From positions 34,688 through 98,687 of the forward strand of contig JAGWWV010000003.1 of assembly GCA_018970175.1 (NCBI GenBank): a stretch of DNA of 64,000 bases, read 5' to 3'. Position numbers and translations under genes: made by a program. Of the stretch, positions 43,793 to 53,201 are shown one piece after another. The notes under the pieces are model-generated. The model had not been told where the DNA came from and ran no database searches. It saw only the letters and a program-made list of their open reading frames with translations. Position 1 is the stretch's first letter, and every line of letters begins with the position of its first letter. The stretch comes from Acidobacteriota bacterium. GTDB taxonomy: Bacteria; Actinomycetota; Acidimicrobiia; Acidimicrobiales; Ilumatobacteraceae.

Positions 43793-44626
43793 ATGTCAAA
43801 CCCCCTCCTCAACGACAAAGTTCTCGAGCGAAACGCATCAAAAGGTACGGGTTGGGCGGCTTCCGAAGCCGACGCCGGCAAGGCCTCGGCAGGTACCTGG
43901 GCTCCTCCGGTCACCGATGGACCCGTGAGTCCGTGGGCCGGCACCGCCCGCATGACGGCGAGCGGTGCGGTCAGCGCGACGCTGGTTCTCATGGCGCTGC
44001 TTCTTGTTGCCGCGGTGTTCGGATGGTCGACGGTCAGCGAGCCCGCACCCGGCCAGATTGCATTCCCCGGCTGGGTGATCGGCGCGGTTCTCATCGCATT
44101 CGTGTGTGCGATCGTTGCGATGTTCAAGCCGAACCTTGCACGGTTCTTGGCGCCGGTTTACGCACTCGCCGAGGGCGCGGCCATCGGTGCAATTTCGCAC
44201 GCGTACAACATCGAATATGACGGCATCGTTCTGCAGGCCGTCGGTGCAACCGCCGGCGTCTTCGTCGTCATGTTGGTGCTCTACCGCACCGGCATCATTC
44301 GGGTGAACGACAAGTTCCGTCGTACCGTCGTCGGTGCGACCGTCGGCCTCATGGTGTTCTACGGAATTGCGCTGTTGTTCCGGCTCTTCGGCGCCGAGGT
44401 CTCGTTCCTCAGCAACGGAAGTCTCCTCGGTATCGGCATCAGCCTCTTCGCGGCCGGACTCGCGGCGATGAACCTGGCGCTCGACTTCGACTTCATCGAA
44501 CGGGGCGAGCGCGAAGGTCTCCCCAAGCACATGGAGTGGTACGCGGGTCTCGGAATTCTCGTCACGCTGGTGTGGCTGTATCTCGAACTGCTGCGCCTGT
44601 TCGCCAACTTGCGCGAACGGAGCTGA
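43793..44626 (+). CDS. Bax inhibitor-1/YccA family membrane protein
   Basis: The 277-residue protein has a hydrophilic N-terminus of about 60 residues and seven hydrophobic segments. EGAAIGAISHAYNIEYDG and LDFDFIERGEREGLPKHMEW are typical of the actinobacterial Bax1-I family. The family is linked to proton/calcium leak and membrane-protease control; exact role unknown. Diverges from the sigma factor gene. Confidence 0.87.
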   Translation: MSNPLLNDKVLERNASKGTGWAASEADAGKASAGTWAPPVTDGPVSPWAGTARMTASGAVSATLVLMALLLVAAVFGWSTVSEPAPGQIAFPGWVIGAVLIAFVCAIVAMFKPNLARFLAPVYALAEGAAIGAISHAYNIEYDGIVLQAVGATAGVFVVMLVLYRTGIIRVNDKFRRTVVGATVGLMVFYGIALLFRLFGAEVSFLSNGSLLGIGISLFAAGLAAMNLALDFDFIERGEREGLPKHMEWYAGLGILVTLVWLYLELLRLFANLRERS

Positions 44627-44633
44627 GGCGCGA

Positions 44634-44810
44634 CTAGTTGGCGCGGCGTGCCGTTGGCCGCTGCGAGAGAACTTCGTCGGGGATCTCTTGGCCGGTGACT
44701 TCGTCGGTCCAGTAGGTCCCCGCCTCCAGGCGGGCGAGCGCGGTCTCGACGTCGGCCAGGTCTTGTTCGATCTCGTCGAGGTTCGGCACCACTGACTCCG
44801 GATTGCTCAC
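44634..44810 (-). CDS. Small DksA/TraR-like protein without zinc cysteines
   Basis: The 58-residue protein contains LDEIEQDLADVETALARLEAGTYW followed by DEVTGQEIPDEVL, the pattern of the short actinobacterial TraR/DksA-type relatives. It has no cysteines, so the usual zinc finger is absent. The GTG at 44810 is my choice; an ATG at 44843 would overlap the divergent cyclophilin start. Converges with the Bax1-I gene. Confidence 0.6.
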   Translation of the reverse strand: MSNPESVVPNLDEIEQDLADVETALARLEAGTYWTDEVTGQEIPDEVLSQRPTARRAN

Positions 44811-44841
44811 GTCGACAGCATAGGCAGATAGCGTTCCGCGC

Positions 44842-45399
44842 ATGCCCACTCCCTTTCCGCCCTTCGACGGTTCCGCACCCAAGCAGCAGCAGTTCTCCGA
44901 GTATCCCGAAATGGGAATCGACCCGGCGAAGCGCCACACCGCAACAATGGACACGTCGATGGGAACGATGGTCATCGCGCTCGACCCGATCAAGGCGCCG
45001 AAGACCGTCAATAGTTTCGTGTTCCTCGCCCTCAACCACTACTTCGACGGCATCATCTTCCACCGCATCATCAACGGTTTCGTCTGCCAGGGTGGCGATC
45101 CCACCGGCACCGGCCGCGGTGGCCCCGGTTACCGCTTCGAAGACGAACTTCCGAAGGCCGGCGAATACAAGATCGGCTCGTTTGCAATGGCGAACGCCGG
45201 TCCGAACACCAACGGTTCGCAGTTCTTCATCATCTCCGGCCCCGACGGCTGTCGTCTGCCTCCCGCCTACGCGCTGTTCGGTCAGGTCGTGAAGGGTCTC
45301 GAGGTCGTCGAGGCGATGCAGAACGTTCCGACCGCGGCGGGTGACCGTCCGAAGACCGATGTCGTCATCAACTCGGTCACCATCACCGTCGCCGACTGA
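44842..45399 (+). CDS. Peptidyl-prolyl cis-trans isomerase (cyclophilin type)
   Basis: The 185-residue cytosolic cyclophilin has IIFHRIINGFVCQGGDPTGTG (catalytic Arg), FAMANAGPNTNGSQFFI and HxxFGxV-like ALFGQVVKGLEVV. No signal peptide. Assists protein folding by proline isomerisation. It ends 2 bases before the PuuD-like gene. Confidence 0.95.
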   Translation: MPTPFPPFDGSAPKQQQFSEYPEMGIDPAKRHTATMDTSMGTMVIALDPIKAPKTVNSFVFLALNHYFDGIIFHRIINGFVCQGGDPTGTGRGGPGYRFEDELPKAGEYKIGSFAMANAGPNTNGSQFFIISGPDGCRLPPAYALFGQVVKGLEVVEAMQNVPTAAGDRPKTDVVINSVTITVAD

Positions 45400-45401
45400 T
45401 C

Positions 45402-46148
45402 ATGTCGCCGCTCATCGCAGTCGCCGGACGCACAGCAGTCGCGGGTCGGGTGTCGCGTGATGCGGTGGCGTTCGCCGGACGCCGCTACATGGATTCGGTG
45501 TTGCGCGGAGGTGGCGAGCCAGTCGTGGTGTCGCCGCAGCACATCACCCACGACGTTGCGGTCGACCTGGTTGGGCGCTTCGACGGTTTGTTGCTGATGG
45601 GCGGACCCGACGTCGACCCCGAGCTGTACGGACAAGAGCCCCACGCCACCACCTATGGCGTCGACCGCTTCCAGGACGACTTCGAAATCGGGCTGCTGCG
45701 TGCGGCGCTGGAACTCGGTGTGCCCGTTCTTGCGGTGTGCCGCGGAATTCAGTTGGTCAACGTCGCGATGGGCGGAACGCTCATTCAGCACATCGACGAA
45801 TCGGGCGGGCCCCAGCACCGTCCGTCGGCATTCCCCGCCGGAGCGGAATTCGCGGTGCACGACGTGACCATCACCGAAGGATCAAAGGTGCACAAGGCGC
45901 TCGGCACCACCACCATCACCGGGTCGTCGTTCCACCACCAAGGCCTCGACAAGTTGGGTGATGGCCTGATCGCCGTTGGTTGGTCGTCCGACGGTCTGGT
46001 CGAGGCGGTCGAACATCCCGATCGATGGTTGCTCGGCGTGCAGTGGCACCCCGAAGACACCGCGCACGACGACCCGCCGCACCAGTCTCTCTATAGTGCC
46101 TTCGTGCGCGCGGCCGGTGCGTTCAATCAGGCGCGACGTCGGGCGTAG
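45402..46148 (+). CDS. Gamma-glutamyl-gamma-aminobutyrate hydrolase-like (class I GAT)
   Basis: The 248-residue class I glutamine-amidotransferase-like hydrolase has the nucleophile Cys113 in VLAVCRGIQLVNV, an oxyanion-region LLMGGPDVDPELYG, and catalytic His216/Glu218 in VQWHPED. The PuuD family cleaves gamma-glutamyl-GABA in putrescine degradation. It is probably co-transcribed with cyclophilin. Its last 26 bases overlap the convergent DUF2236 gene. Confidence 0.85.
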   Translation: MSPLIAVAGRTAVAGRVSRDAVAFAGRRYMDSVLRGGGEPVVVSPQHITHDVAVDLVGRFDGLLLMGGPDVDPELYGQEPHATTYGVDRFQDDFEIGLLRAALELGVPVLAVCRGIQLVNVAMGGTLIQHIDESGGPQHRPSAFPAGAEFAVHDVTITEGSKVHKALGTTTITGSSFHHQGLDKLGDGLIAVGWSSDGLVEAVEHPDRWLLGVQWHPEDTAHDDPPHQSLYSAFVRAAGAFNQARRRA

Positions 46149-47040
46149 TTTCGCCGGCCAACTCGGGCTCGACGAGAACCCACCGGAAGAGGCGCGTGAC
46201 GGCTTCGCCGAGGGGGCGACCCACCAACACGTCGGCGACGGGAACGTAGGGAAGGCGCAACGGCACGCGCACCCATCTCGGCAAGGTTGAGATTGCCGCT
46301 GCGGCGATGGCCGAGTAGCCGATGCGCGCCGGCATCGGCAGCGGTGGGGTGAGAACGAGGTAGCGCGCGGCTTCCTTTGCCTCTTTCGAGGCGTGCATTT
46401 CCGTGCGGAACATGCGCAGTTGGTCGCGCAGTGCGCGTTCCGACTCGGGTGGGGCAGGCACTCCGAGCGCGCGCGCGACGCGAGCGGTGTCGGCGACGTA
46501 TCCGTCGCGTTCATCTTGGTCGAGCGGCTTTTCGCCGAACCTTTGGTGGGCGGCGAGGAAACTGTCGACCTCGGCAATGTGCACCCAGCGCAACAGGTGC
46601 GGGTCGTTGGCCGAATAGGGCCGGCCGTCGGAGGCGGTTCCGGTGACGCGGTTGTGCACCGCGCGCACCCGTGCCACGGCCTCGTCGGCCGCGCGGGCCG
46701 AGCCGAACGTGGTGGCTGCAAGGAAATCGGCCGTTCGCTGCAGGCGACCCCACGGGTCGTTGCGGTAGTCGGAGTGCGTGGCGACACCGGCCATGGCGAG
46801 CGGGTGCATCGACTGGAGGAGAAGCGCGCGGAGGCCACCGATGAACATCGATGCGTCGCCGTGGACGCGGAAGATCGGACGGCTCTCGTCGAACCAGCGC
46901 GGCCCGTCTTCGTTCATCAACTCGAGCATCCGGGCGTTGCCGTCGGGCCCGGCGATGCGCGACCGGATCGCGTCGCCGATGGTCGTGCGGAGACCGGCCA
47001 ACTGAGACTCGACCTGCGGGGGGATTTCCAACTTCGCCAT
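46123..47040 (-). CDS. MpaB/DUF2236-family oxygenase-like protein
   Basis: The 305-residue protein has the DUF2236/Lcp-like pattern: RVHGDASMFIGGLRALLLQSMHP near the N-terminus, with histidine clusters (HSDYRNDPWGRLQRT, HLLRWVHIAEVDSFL) that in this family bind heme b. Members include rubber oxygenase Lcp and fungal MpaB; the substrate here is unknown. ATG at 47040 is chosen over 47196 because the conserved part begins near it and the longer start overlaps the divergent permease gene. Confidence 0.82.
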   Translation of the reverse strand: MAKLEIPPQVESQLAGLRTTIGDAIRSRIAGPDGNARMLELMNEDGPRWFDESRPIFRVHGDASMFIGGLRALLLQSMHPLAMAGVATHSDYRNDPWGRLQRTADFLAATTFGSARAADEAVARVRAVHNRVTGTASDGRPYSANDPHLLRWVHIAEVDSFLAAHQRFGEKPLDQDERDGYVADTARVARALGVPAPPESERALRDQLRMFRTEMHASKEAKEAARYLVLTPPLPMPARIGYSAIAAAAISTLPRWVRVPLRLPYVPVADVLVGRPLGEAVTRLFRWVLVEPELAGETTPDVAPD

Positions 47041-47085
47041 CTCCGACTTCACCTGGTCTCCATCGTGCCAGCGTACGCTTCCTTC

Positions 47086-48213
47086 ATGCCGTCTCCAGCC
47101 GAGGAAAAACTGCTCTCGACCCGGTGGATGTTGAAAGCCGCGGTCATCTTCTGGGGTGGCTTCCTTGTGATGGTGGCCACACGGCACTCGTTCCACCGAC
47201 TCACGAACCTTCTCCTTCTTCTTCTCGTTTCCATCTTTCTGTCGCTCGCCATCGAGCCCGGTGTCAACAAACTGGAATCACGCGGCTGGCGTCGCGGGCG
47301 TGCGACGATCACCATTCTCCTGTCGGTCATCGTCGGGGCAATCGCACTCATGTCACTCTTTGCGACGCTCGTGGCGACGCAGCTCGTCGACTTGCTGCGC
47401 AACAGCGAGAAGTACGTCAACGAAACGGTCGACTTCATCAACCGCAACTTCAACGCGAACATCGACCCGCAACAGGTGAACGAGCGCATCACCGACCCGA
47501 ACGGTCCGGTGCAGCGGTTCATCGACTCGCAACAAGACAAGGTCGTCAGCGTCTCGGTGCAGGCACTCGGGTTCTTGTTGCAGATCTTTTCGGTTCTTCT
47601 CTTCACGTTTTATTTCGTCGCCGACGGCCCGAAGTGGCGGCGCATCATCTGCTCCCGACTGGCACACGAAAGGCAACTGCGTGTTCTCGAAGCGTGGGAA
47701 ATTGCCGTCAGCAAGACGGGTGGATACCTCTATTCACGCGCGCTCCTCGCGCTCGTCTCGAGCTTCTTCCACTGGATCGCGTTCCAGGCCATCGGAACCC
47801 CCGCGCCGATCGCAATGGCGATCTGGGTGGGACTCGTCTCGCAGTTCATGCCGGTCGTCGGTACCTACGTGGCGGGGGTGCTGCCGCTCGTACTCAGTTT
47901 CATCGAGGAACCATCGTCGGCGATCTTCGTGATCGCTTTCATCGTCATATATCAACAAATCGAGAACTACCTCGTGTCCCCGCGCATCACGGCGCGCACG
48001 ATGGACCTGCATCCCGCGCTTGCCTTCGGCTCGGCCATCGCGGGTGCGGCGCTTCTCGGTCCGATTGGTGCCCTCCTTGCCCTGCCCGGCGCGGCGATGG
48101 TGCAGGCTCTCGCCAGCGAACGGGGTGTGCGCCACGAGGTCGTCGACAGCCCCCTCACCACGCCGCGGGCCGCGCCCGAAAAGAAGAAACGTCGGCGCAA
48201 GTCGGCGGACTGA
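47086..48213 (+). CDS. AI-2E family transporter-like membrane protein
   Basis: The 375-residue membrane protein of the AI-2E/UPF0118 family has about eight hydrophobic segments, a central soluble stretch (VNETVDFINRNFNANIDPQQ) and the C-terminal signature YQQIENYLVSPRITARTMDLHP. The tail is very basic (EKKKRRRKSAD). Such proteins are exporters or Na+/H+-type antiporters. ATG at 47086 gives the expected family start; the longer frame lies antisense to the DUF2236 gene. Confidence 0.88.
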   Translation: MPSPAEEKLLSTRWMLKAAVIFWGGFLVMVATRHSFHRLTNLLLLLLVSIFLSLAIEPGVNKLESRGWRRGRATITILLSVIVGAIALMSLFATLVATQLVDLLRNSEKYVNETVDFINRNFNANIDPQQVNERITDPNGPVQRFIDSQQDKVVSVSVQALGFLLQIFSVLLFTFYFVADGPKWRRIICSRLAHERQLRVLEAWEIAVSKTGGYLYSRALLALVSSFFHWIAFQAIGTPAPIAMAIWVGLVSQFMPVVGTYVAGVLPLVLSFIEEPSSAIFVIAFIVIYQQIENYLVSPRITARTMDLHPALAFGSAIAGAALLGPIGALLALPGAAMVQALASERGVRHEVVDSPLTTPRAAPEKKKRRRKSAD

Positions 48214-48222
48214 ACCACGGTC

Positions 48223-49200
48223 GTGGCGATTCCATTCGTCGAGCCCCTCGACTCCGTTCACTACGGGGCCGTCACGCGCCTGTCTCCGCTGGTCGGTCGT
48301 GTGATTGCCGAGAACCCGTCGAAGTTCACCTACAAGGGAACGGGCACGTACATCATCGGCCGCGCGAACGGAGACGTCGTCGTCATCGACCCTGGACCGC
48401 ACATCGAGACGCATCGCGCCGCACTGCAACGCACACTCGCAGGTTGTCATGTCCGGGGGATCGTCATCACCCACTGCCATTCCGATCACGTGCCCCTCGC
48501 GTATTGGTTGCGCGAAACAACCGGCGCACCGACGTTCGGTTTCGGCCCTCATCCGCGTCCGGCTCCGTCCGACGTGTTCGACGATGATCCAGCCGATGAC
48601 GAGACGGACACGAAGGATGCCGGTGACGGCGAGGAGCGGGAGCACACCGACTTCGACTTTGTGCCCGACGTCGTGGTGCACGACGGGGAACGATTCATCG
48701 ACGTCGATGACTGGTCGTTGACGGCGGTGCACACGCCGGGCCACACGTCGAACCATCTCTGTGTGCACCTGGACACGGAGAACGCTCTGTTCACGGGTGA
48801 CCACATCATGGGATGGAGCACGACGGTTGTTTCACCGCCCGACGGCAACATGGCCGACTACATGAACTCGGTGCGCAAGTTGATGCGACGCAGCGACGAC
48901 ATTCTGTATCCGACGCACGGCAACCCGGTTCGCGACCCCGCACCGTTTCTCGCTGCGTATCTCGATCACCGCATCGAGCGCGAGGTACAGATCCTCGATT
49001 TGCTCGCGAAGGGGCCCGCAACGATCCGTGAGATGGTCGAGGTGCTCTATGCAAGCGTGCGACGCGAACTGCACAAGCCCGCCCGACGCAGTGTCTTGTC
49101 GCACATGTTGAAGCTTCGTGACGAAGGGCGTGTGACGGTTGCGGACGCCGCACCGGTGTCGATGCGCGCGACGTGGAAGTTGCACGAAACAAGCCTTTAG
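48223..49200 (+). CDS. Metallo-beta-lactamase-fold hydrolase (LACTB2-like)
   Basis: The 325-residue protein has the metal-binding motif THCHSDH (84-90), VHTPGHTSNHL and FTGDHIMGW, followed by a C-terminal winged-helix-like region (IREMVEVLYASVRRELHKPA). A low-complexity acidic insertion (FDDDPADDETDTKDAGDGEE) interrupts the core. It resembles LACTB2-type ribonuclease/hydrolases. It starts with GTG 10 bases after the transporter. Confidence 0.86.
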   Translation: MAIPFVEPLDSVHYGAVTRLSPLVGRVIAENPSKFTYKGTGTYIIGRANGDVVVIDPGPHIETHRAALQRTLAGCHVRGIVITHCHSDHVPLAYWLRETTGAPTFGFGPHPRPAPSDVFDDDPADDETDTKDAGDGEEREHTDFDFVPDVVVHDGERFIDVDDWSLTAVHTPGHTSNHLCVHLDTENALFTGDHIMGWSTTVVSPPDGNMADYMNSVRKLMRRSDDILYPTHGNPVRDPAPFLAAYLDHRIEREVQILDLLAKGPATIREMVEVLYASVRRELHKPARRSVLSHMLKLRDEGRVTVADAAPVSMRATWKLHETSL

Positions 49201-49224
49201 TCGGGCATCACACACCGACGTGGG

Positions 49225-49965
49225 GTGCCGAAACTAATTTTTCTGATCGTGACCCCCCGCGAAGCGCGCCGACATGCGAAGTTGTGGCTGACGCCCGTTG
49301 CCGCTGCCGTGATGCTCGTCGCCGGGATTGCACTTGCCGTCGGACGGTCGGGCAGCGACGCCGAAGCATCACCACAAACCTCGACCACGGTTGCGACCAC
49401 CACGACCCCTCCGACGACAGTCCCGCCGACAACCGTGCCGGAAACGACCACGACGCTCGCCCCCGAAACCACGACGACACTGCCACCGGAAACCACGACC
49501 ACCACGGTCGTCTGGAACCACGCGAACCCGCGGCCGTTGCCCGAGAAAACGGGTACGGGGAAACGTGTCATCTTCCAGAACAGTCTCAATTGGGTGTGGA
49601 TCGTCAACGAGAACGAAGAAGTGGTGATGTCGGTGCCGGTGTCGGGCCGCGAGGGCGTACCGAAGCCCGGCAAGTACCGCGTGATGTCGAAGAGCGAGGT
49701 ATCGCAGAGCATCTTCTTCCCGGAAATCAAGATGAAGTGGTCGGTCCGCTTCGCGATCAGCCCGAACGGCAAGAACACGATTTCGTTCCACTCGATTCCC
49801 ACGTGCGCGTGGACCGGCGGACACTGCAATACCGAGGGCCCAATGCAGACACCCGAGCAACTCGGGACGTTCCAGAGCGGTGGCTGCGTGCGCATGCTCG
49901 ATACCGACGCCGAATTCCTCTACAACTTCGTCGAGGTCGGCACACGGGTGCTCGTCCTCAAATAA
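49225..49965 (+). CDS. L,D-transpeptidase (YkuD family), secreted
   Basis: The 246-residue protein has an N-terminal membrane anchor (TPVAAAVMLVAGIALAVG) and a long Thr/Pro linker (about residues 45-95). The YkuD catalytic domain follows (FHSIP, then GTFQSGGCVRML with catalytic Cys221). It would cross-link peptidoglycan or attach proteins outside the membrane. GTG start. Its stop abuts the convergent DUF885 gene stop with no spacer. Confidence 0.88.
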   Translation: MPKLIFLIVTPREARRHAKLWLTPVAAAVMLVAGIALAVGRSGSDAEASPQTSTTVATTTTPPTTVPPTTVPETTTTLAPETTTTLPPETTTTTVVWNHANPRPLPEKTGTGKRVIFQNSLNWVWIVNENEEVVMSVPVSGREGVPKPGKYRVMSKSEVSQSIFFPEIKMKWSVRFAISPNGKNTISFHSIPTCAWTGGHCNTEGPMQTPEQLGTFQSGGCVRMLDTDAEFLYNFVEVGTRVLVLK

Positions 49966-51645
49966 TCAGGCTGCGTAGCGCGCCATCTCCGACTTGAGAA
50001 GGTCGAGACCCAAGTTGCCGAGGTTCAGGCCGTAGGCGTGCCAGTCGCGGAGGTCGAACTTCGACCCGAGTCGACGCTTGGCGTCGTCGCGCAAGTCGAG
50101 CCACACGCGCTCACCCAACTTGTACGAAATGGCCTGAGCGGGCCAGCCGAGGTAGCGGTCGATTTCCGATGTGTTGAATTCCGCGTCGCTCGACGACCGC
50201 TCGGTGAGGAATTCGAGGGCCAACTCGGGCGTCCAAGCCTCGCCCGGGTGCCACGACCACGCGGCCGGGATGGTGAACCCGCAATGCAGGCCGATGTCGA
50301 TGACGACGCGCGCGGCACGCATCGCCTGGCCGTAGAGATAACCCAGGCGGTAGTCGGGGTTGGAAAAGAAACCGAACTCGTCCATCAGGCGTTCCGCGTA
50401 CAGAGCCCAGCCTTCACCGTGACCCGAGACGAAGGTGTTGCGCTGGTAACGCGACAGTTGTTCTGAGTTCACCACGGCCATCGCGACCTGCAGGTGATGG
50501 CCCGGAACGCCCTCGTGATACGCGGTCGTCGGTTCGCCCCAACGCGGCACCGAGGCGCGTCCATTCAACGGGTACCACGTGCGGCCGGGACGCGACAGGT
50601 CTTCGCTCGGTCCCGTGTAGTACATCGCAGCGGCTCCGCCGGGAGGGGAGATCATCGCCTCACACCGACGAATCGACTGCGGGATGTCGAAGTGCTTGTT
50701 GTCGATGAGAAACGCCATTGCCTCGTCCATCAATTCCTGCAGCCAGTTGCGCAGGTTGTCCTCGCCGTGCACGGCACGAGCCGGGTCGGTATCGAGGAGG
50801 TGGCGCACCTCGGCGGGTGATGCCCCGGGCAGGATCTCTTCACCCACGCGGCGGATCTCGGCATCGAGCCGGGCGATTTCGTCCCAACCCCAGTCGTAGG
50901 CGTCCCTCGCATCGACCGTCATACCGAGATACCGACGACGGGCGAAGGCATGGCGTTCCTCGCCGACACCGTCGTTCGGGTCGGCGTGGCGTGCGTACTC
51001 ACCGCGCAGGAACGTCGACGTCTGGTCGAGAGCCGCGGAACAGTCGCGTGCGGCGCGGCGCAAACGCTGCGCAAGCGACTCGGAGACCTGTGCGGTCGAC
51101 GCGAACTCGGCGAAGAAGCCGCCGTCGTTCGTGCCCGCCCACGCTGCCGCTTGGTCGGCAACCGCAAGTGCCTGGCGCACCGGTGCCGGAACGCCGCGCA
51201 CCAAACCCTCGCGCCACGATGCGCGCATGCCGTCGAGAGTGGCGGGGAAGGCCTCCATGCGCGAGGCAATGTTTTCCCAGTCACCATCGGTGTCGGTAGG
51301 CATGAGATCGAAGATGCCGCGCGCACCGTCGAGGTCGCCCGCGATCACGCGGATCGAGCGCAGGTGTTCTCCTGCGGCGTGTTCGGCGACGGTCAACTCG
51401 AGGTCGTTGCGCAACACTCCCGCCGCAAGACGATCCGCATCGTCGCTCGGAGCCAACGCATCGAGTGCGGCAAGAGTGCGCGCCGCGTGCTCAGCGCGTG
51501 CATCGTGGCCGGCAGGGGAGAAGTCGGTCATCTTGTCGTCGTACCCTGCGACACCCAGATACGTGGCGGCCAGCGGGTCGAGTGCCGCCATTTCGTCGAT
51601 GAATCGGTCGGAGAGCGAATAGATCGGGGTGTCGCGCTTCGGCAT
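49966..51645 (-). CDS. DUF885-family protein (metallopeptidase-like)
   Basis: The 559-residue protein has the zinc-binding-type motif TAYHEGVPGHHLQ (about 374-386) and later EMWALYAERLM-like GEGWALYAERLMDEFGFF, characteristic of DUF885, which is distantly related to gluzincin peptidases. No signal peptide is visible, so it is probably cytosolic. Substrate unknown. It is divergent from the acyl-CoA ligase gene with 54 bases between starts. Confidence 0.85.
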   Translation of the reverse strand: MPKRDTPIYSLSDRFIDEMAALDPLAATYLGVAGYDDKMTDFSPAGHDARAEHAARTLAALDALAPSDDADRLAAGVLRNDLELTVAEHAAGEHLRSIRVIAGDLDGARGIFDLMPTDTDGDWENIASRMEAFPATLDGMRASWREGLVRGVPAPVRQALAVADQAAAWAGTNDGGFFAEFASTAQVSESLAQRLRRAARDCSAALDQTSTFLRGEYARHADPNDGVGEERHAFARRRYLGMTVDARDAYDWGWDEIARLDAEIRRVGEEILPGASPAEVRHLLDTDPARAVHGEDNLRNWLQELMDEAMAFLIDNKHFDIPQSIRRCEAMISPPGGAAAMYYTGPSEDLSRPGRTWYPLNGRASVPRWGEPTTAYHEGVPGHHLQVAMAVVNSEQLSRYQRNTFVSGHGEGWALYAERLMDEFGFFSNPDYRLGYLYGQAMRAARVVIDIGLHCGFTIPAAWSWHPGEAWTPELALEFLTERSSSDAEFNTSEIDRYLGWPAQAISYKLGERVWLDLRDDAKRRLGSKFDLRDWHAYGLNLGNLGLDLLKSEMARYAA

Positions 51646-51699
51646 TCCGCCACGTTAGAACGCCGCACCCAACCGACTAAATTCTCGTCGAGGGGGTCG

Positions 51700-53199
51700 A
51701 TGATGAATCTTGCACGCATCGGTGAATTCTGGGCACGTTGGCGGCCCGACGAGTTGGCCATCAAGTACGCCGGCGTCGAAACGACGTGGCGCGAACTCGA
51801 CGCGCGCACCAGCAACCTCGCTGCCGGTCTTGCCGGCAAGGGCATCGGCAAAGGCGATCGCATTGGGCTGTTGCTGACGAACTGCATGGAGTGGATCGAG
51901 CTCACGATGGCCGCCTGGAAACTCGGTGCGCTCATCGTTCCGATCAACACCCGCTTCACCCCGGCTGAGGTCAAGTTCGTCGTCGCGAACGCCGGCGCGA
52001 AACTTCTCTTCACCAACGATGGTCTCGTCGGCTCCACCAACACGGTCGAGAGCTGCGAAGTGATCCGCGTCGAGAACATCGCACCGCTCTACGCCGACGG
52101 CTCGACCATCGTCACCGCCGACACGGCGCCCGACGACGCAGCATTCATCTGTTACACCAGCGGCACGACCGGCGACCCGAAGGGCGCGGTGTTGACGCAC
52201 GGTTCGTTCAATGCGGGCTCACAATCCTGGGCTCAGGCACTCGATCTCTGGCCCGGCGACAAACTGCAACTCCCGTTCCCGCTCGCATTCACCGGTGGTC
52301 TCGCCCTGTGGCTCTACACCTATTGGTCGGGGGGCAGCCTGCTGCTCGACAACGAGGTCAACATCGACCGCATCTACGATAACTTCGAAAAGGAACGCGC
52401 AACCGGCTTCATGGGTGTGCCGACGATCTTCCAGATGATCGTCGACCATCCGCGGTGGAAGACAGCCGACCTGTCGTCGTGGAAGAAGGCGTGCTCCGGC
52501 GGAGCCGTCGTGCCGCCGTCACTGTTGAAAGCAGTGCAGGCACGCGGCGTACCGATGCTGCAGATGTTCAGCCTCACCGAATCCTCCGCGGCCGGAACGG
52601 TGCTTCCGTCGCACGACGCGCTGCGCAAGGTCGGGTCGGCGGGCATCCCCATCAACCATGGCTCGCTGAAGATCGCCGACGATGACGACAACGAGGTTCC
52701 GGTCGGTGAAGTCGGCGAGATTCTCCTCAGGGGTCCGCAGATCATGGCGGGCTATTGGAACAACCCCGAAGCGACAGCGGCCGCGCTGCGCGGTGGATGG
52801 CTGCACACCGGCGACCTCGGGTACGTCGACGACGAGGGGTACCTCTACGTCGTCGACCGCAAGAAGGACATGCTCATTTCCGGCGGCCTCAACGTGTACC
52901 CGGCGGAACTCGAGCGACTGATCGCCAACGTGCCCGGAGTCGTCGAAGTGGCCGTCGTCGGCGTGCCCGACGAACGATGGGGTGAGACGCCTCTCGTCAT
53001 CGTCTTCACCAACGGGGCAAAGGTCGAGGCAAACGACGTCCTGCAGGTGTGCCGCGACAATCTCGCCGACTTCAAGTTGCCTCGGTACTTCCACGTCAGC
53101 GAAACACCGTTGCCGCGCAACATGTCGGGCAAGATCCTGAAGCGCGAGCTGAAGGTGCAGTACGCCGACTTTCCCAAGTCCGCCCAACCGATTCGTTGA
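51700..53199 (+). CDS. Acyl-CoA ligase (AMP-binding)
   Basis: The 499-residue adenylate-forming enzyme has FICYTSGTTGDPKGAVLTH, FSLTESSAAGTVLPS, GGWLHTGDLGYVDDEGYLYV, DRKKDMLISGGLNVYPAELE and a C-terminal lysine in NMSGKILKRELK. It would activate a fatty or aromatic/steroid-side-chain acid. ATG at 51700 (51703 also possible). It is followed 2 bases later by the LLM oxidoreductase, so both are likely one transcript. Confidence 0.92.
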   Translation: MMNLARIGEFWARWRPDELAIKYAGVETTWRELDARTSNLAAGLAGKGIGKGDRIGLLLTNCMEWIELTMAAWKLGALIVPINTRFTPAEVKFVVANAGAKLLFTNDGLVGSTNTVESCEVIRVENIAPLYADGSTIVTADTAPDDAAFICYTSGTTGDPKGAVLTHGSFNAGSQSWAQALDLWPGDKLQLPFPLAFTGGLALWLYTYWSGGSLLLDNEVNIDRIYDNFEKERATGFMGVPTIFQMIVDHPRWKTADLSSWKKACSGGAVVPPSLLKAVQARGVPMLQMFSLTESSAAGTVLPSHDALRKVGSAGIPINHGSLKIADDDDNEVPVGEVGEILLRGPQIMAGYWNNPEATAAALRGGWLHTGDLGYVDDEGYLYVVDRKKDMLISGGLNVYPAELERLIANVPGVVEVAVVGVPDERWGETPLVIVFTNGAKVEANDVLQVCRDNLADFKLPRYFHVSETPLPRNMSGKILKRELKVQYADFPKSAQPIR

Positions 53200-53201
53200 T
53201 A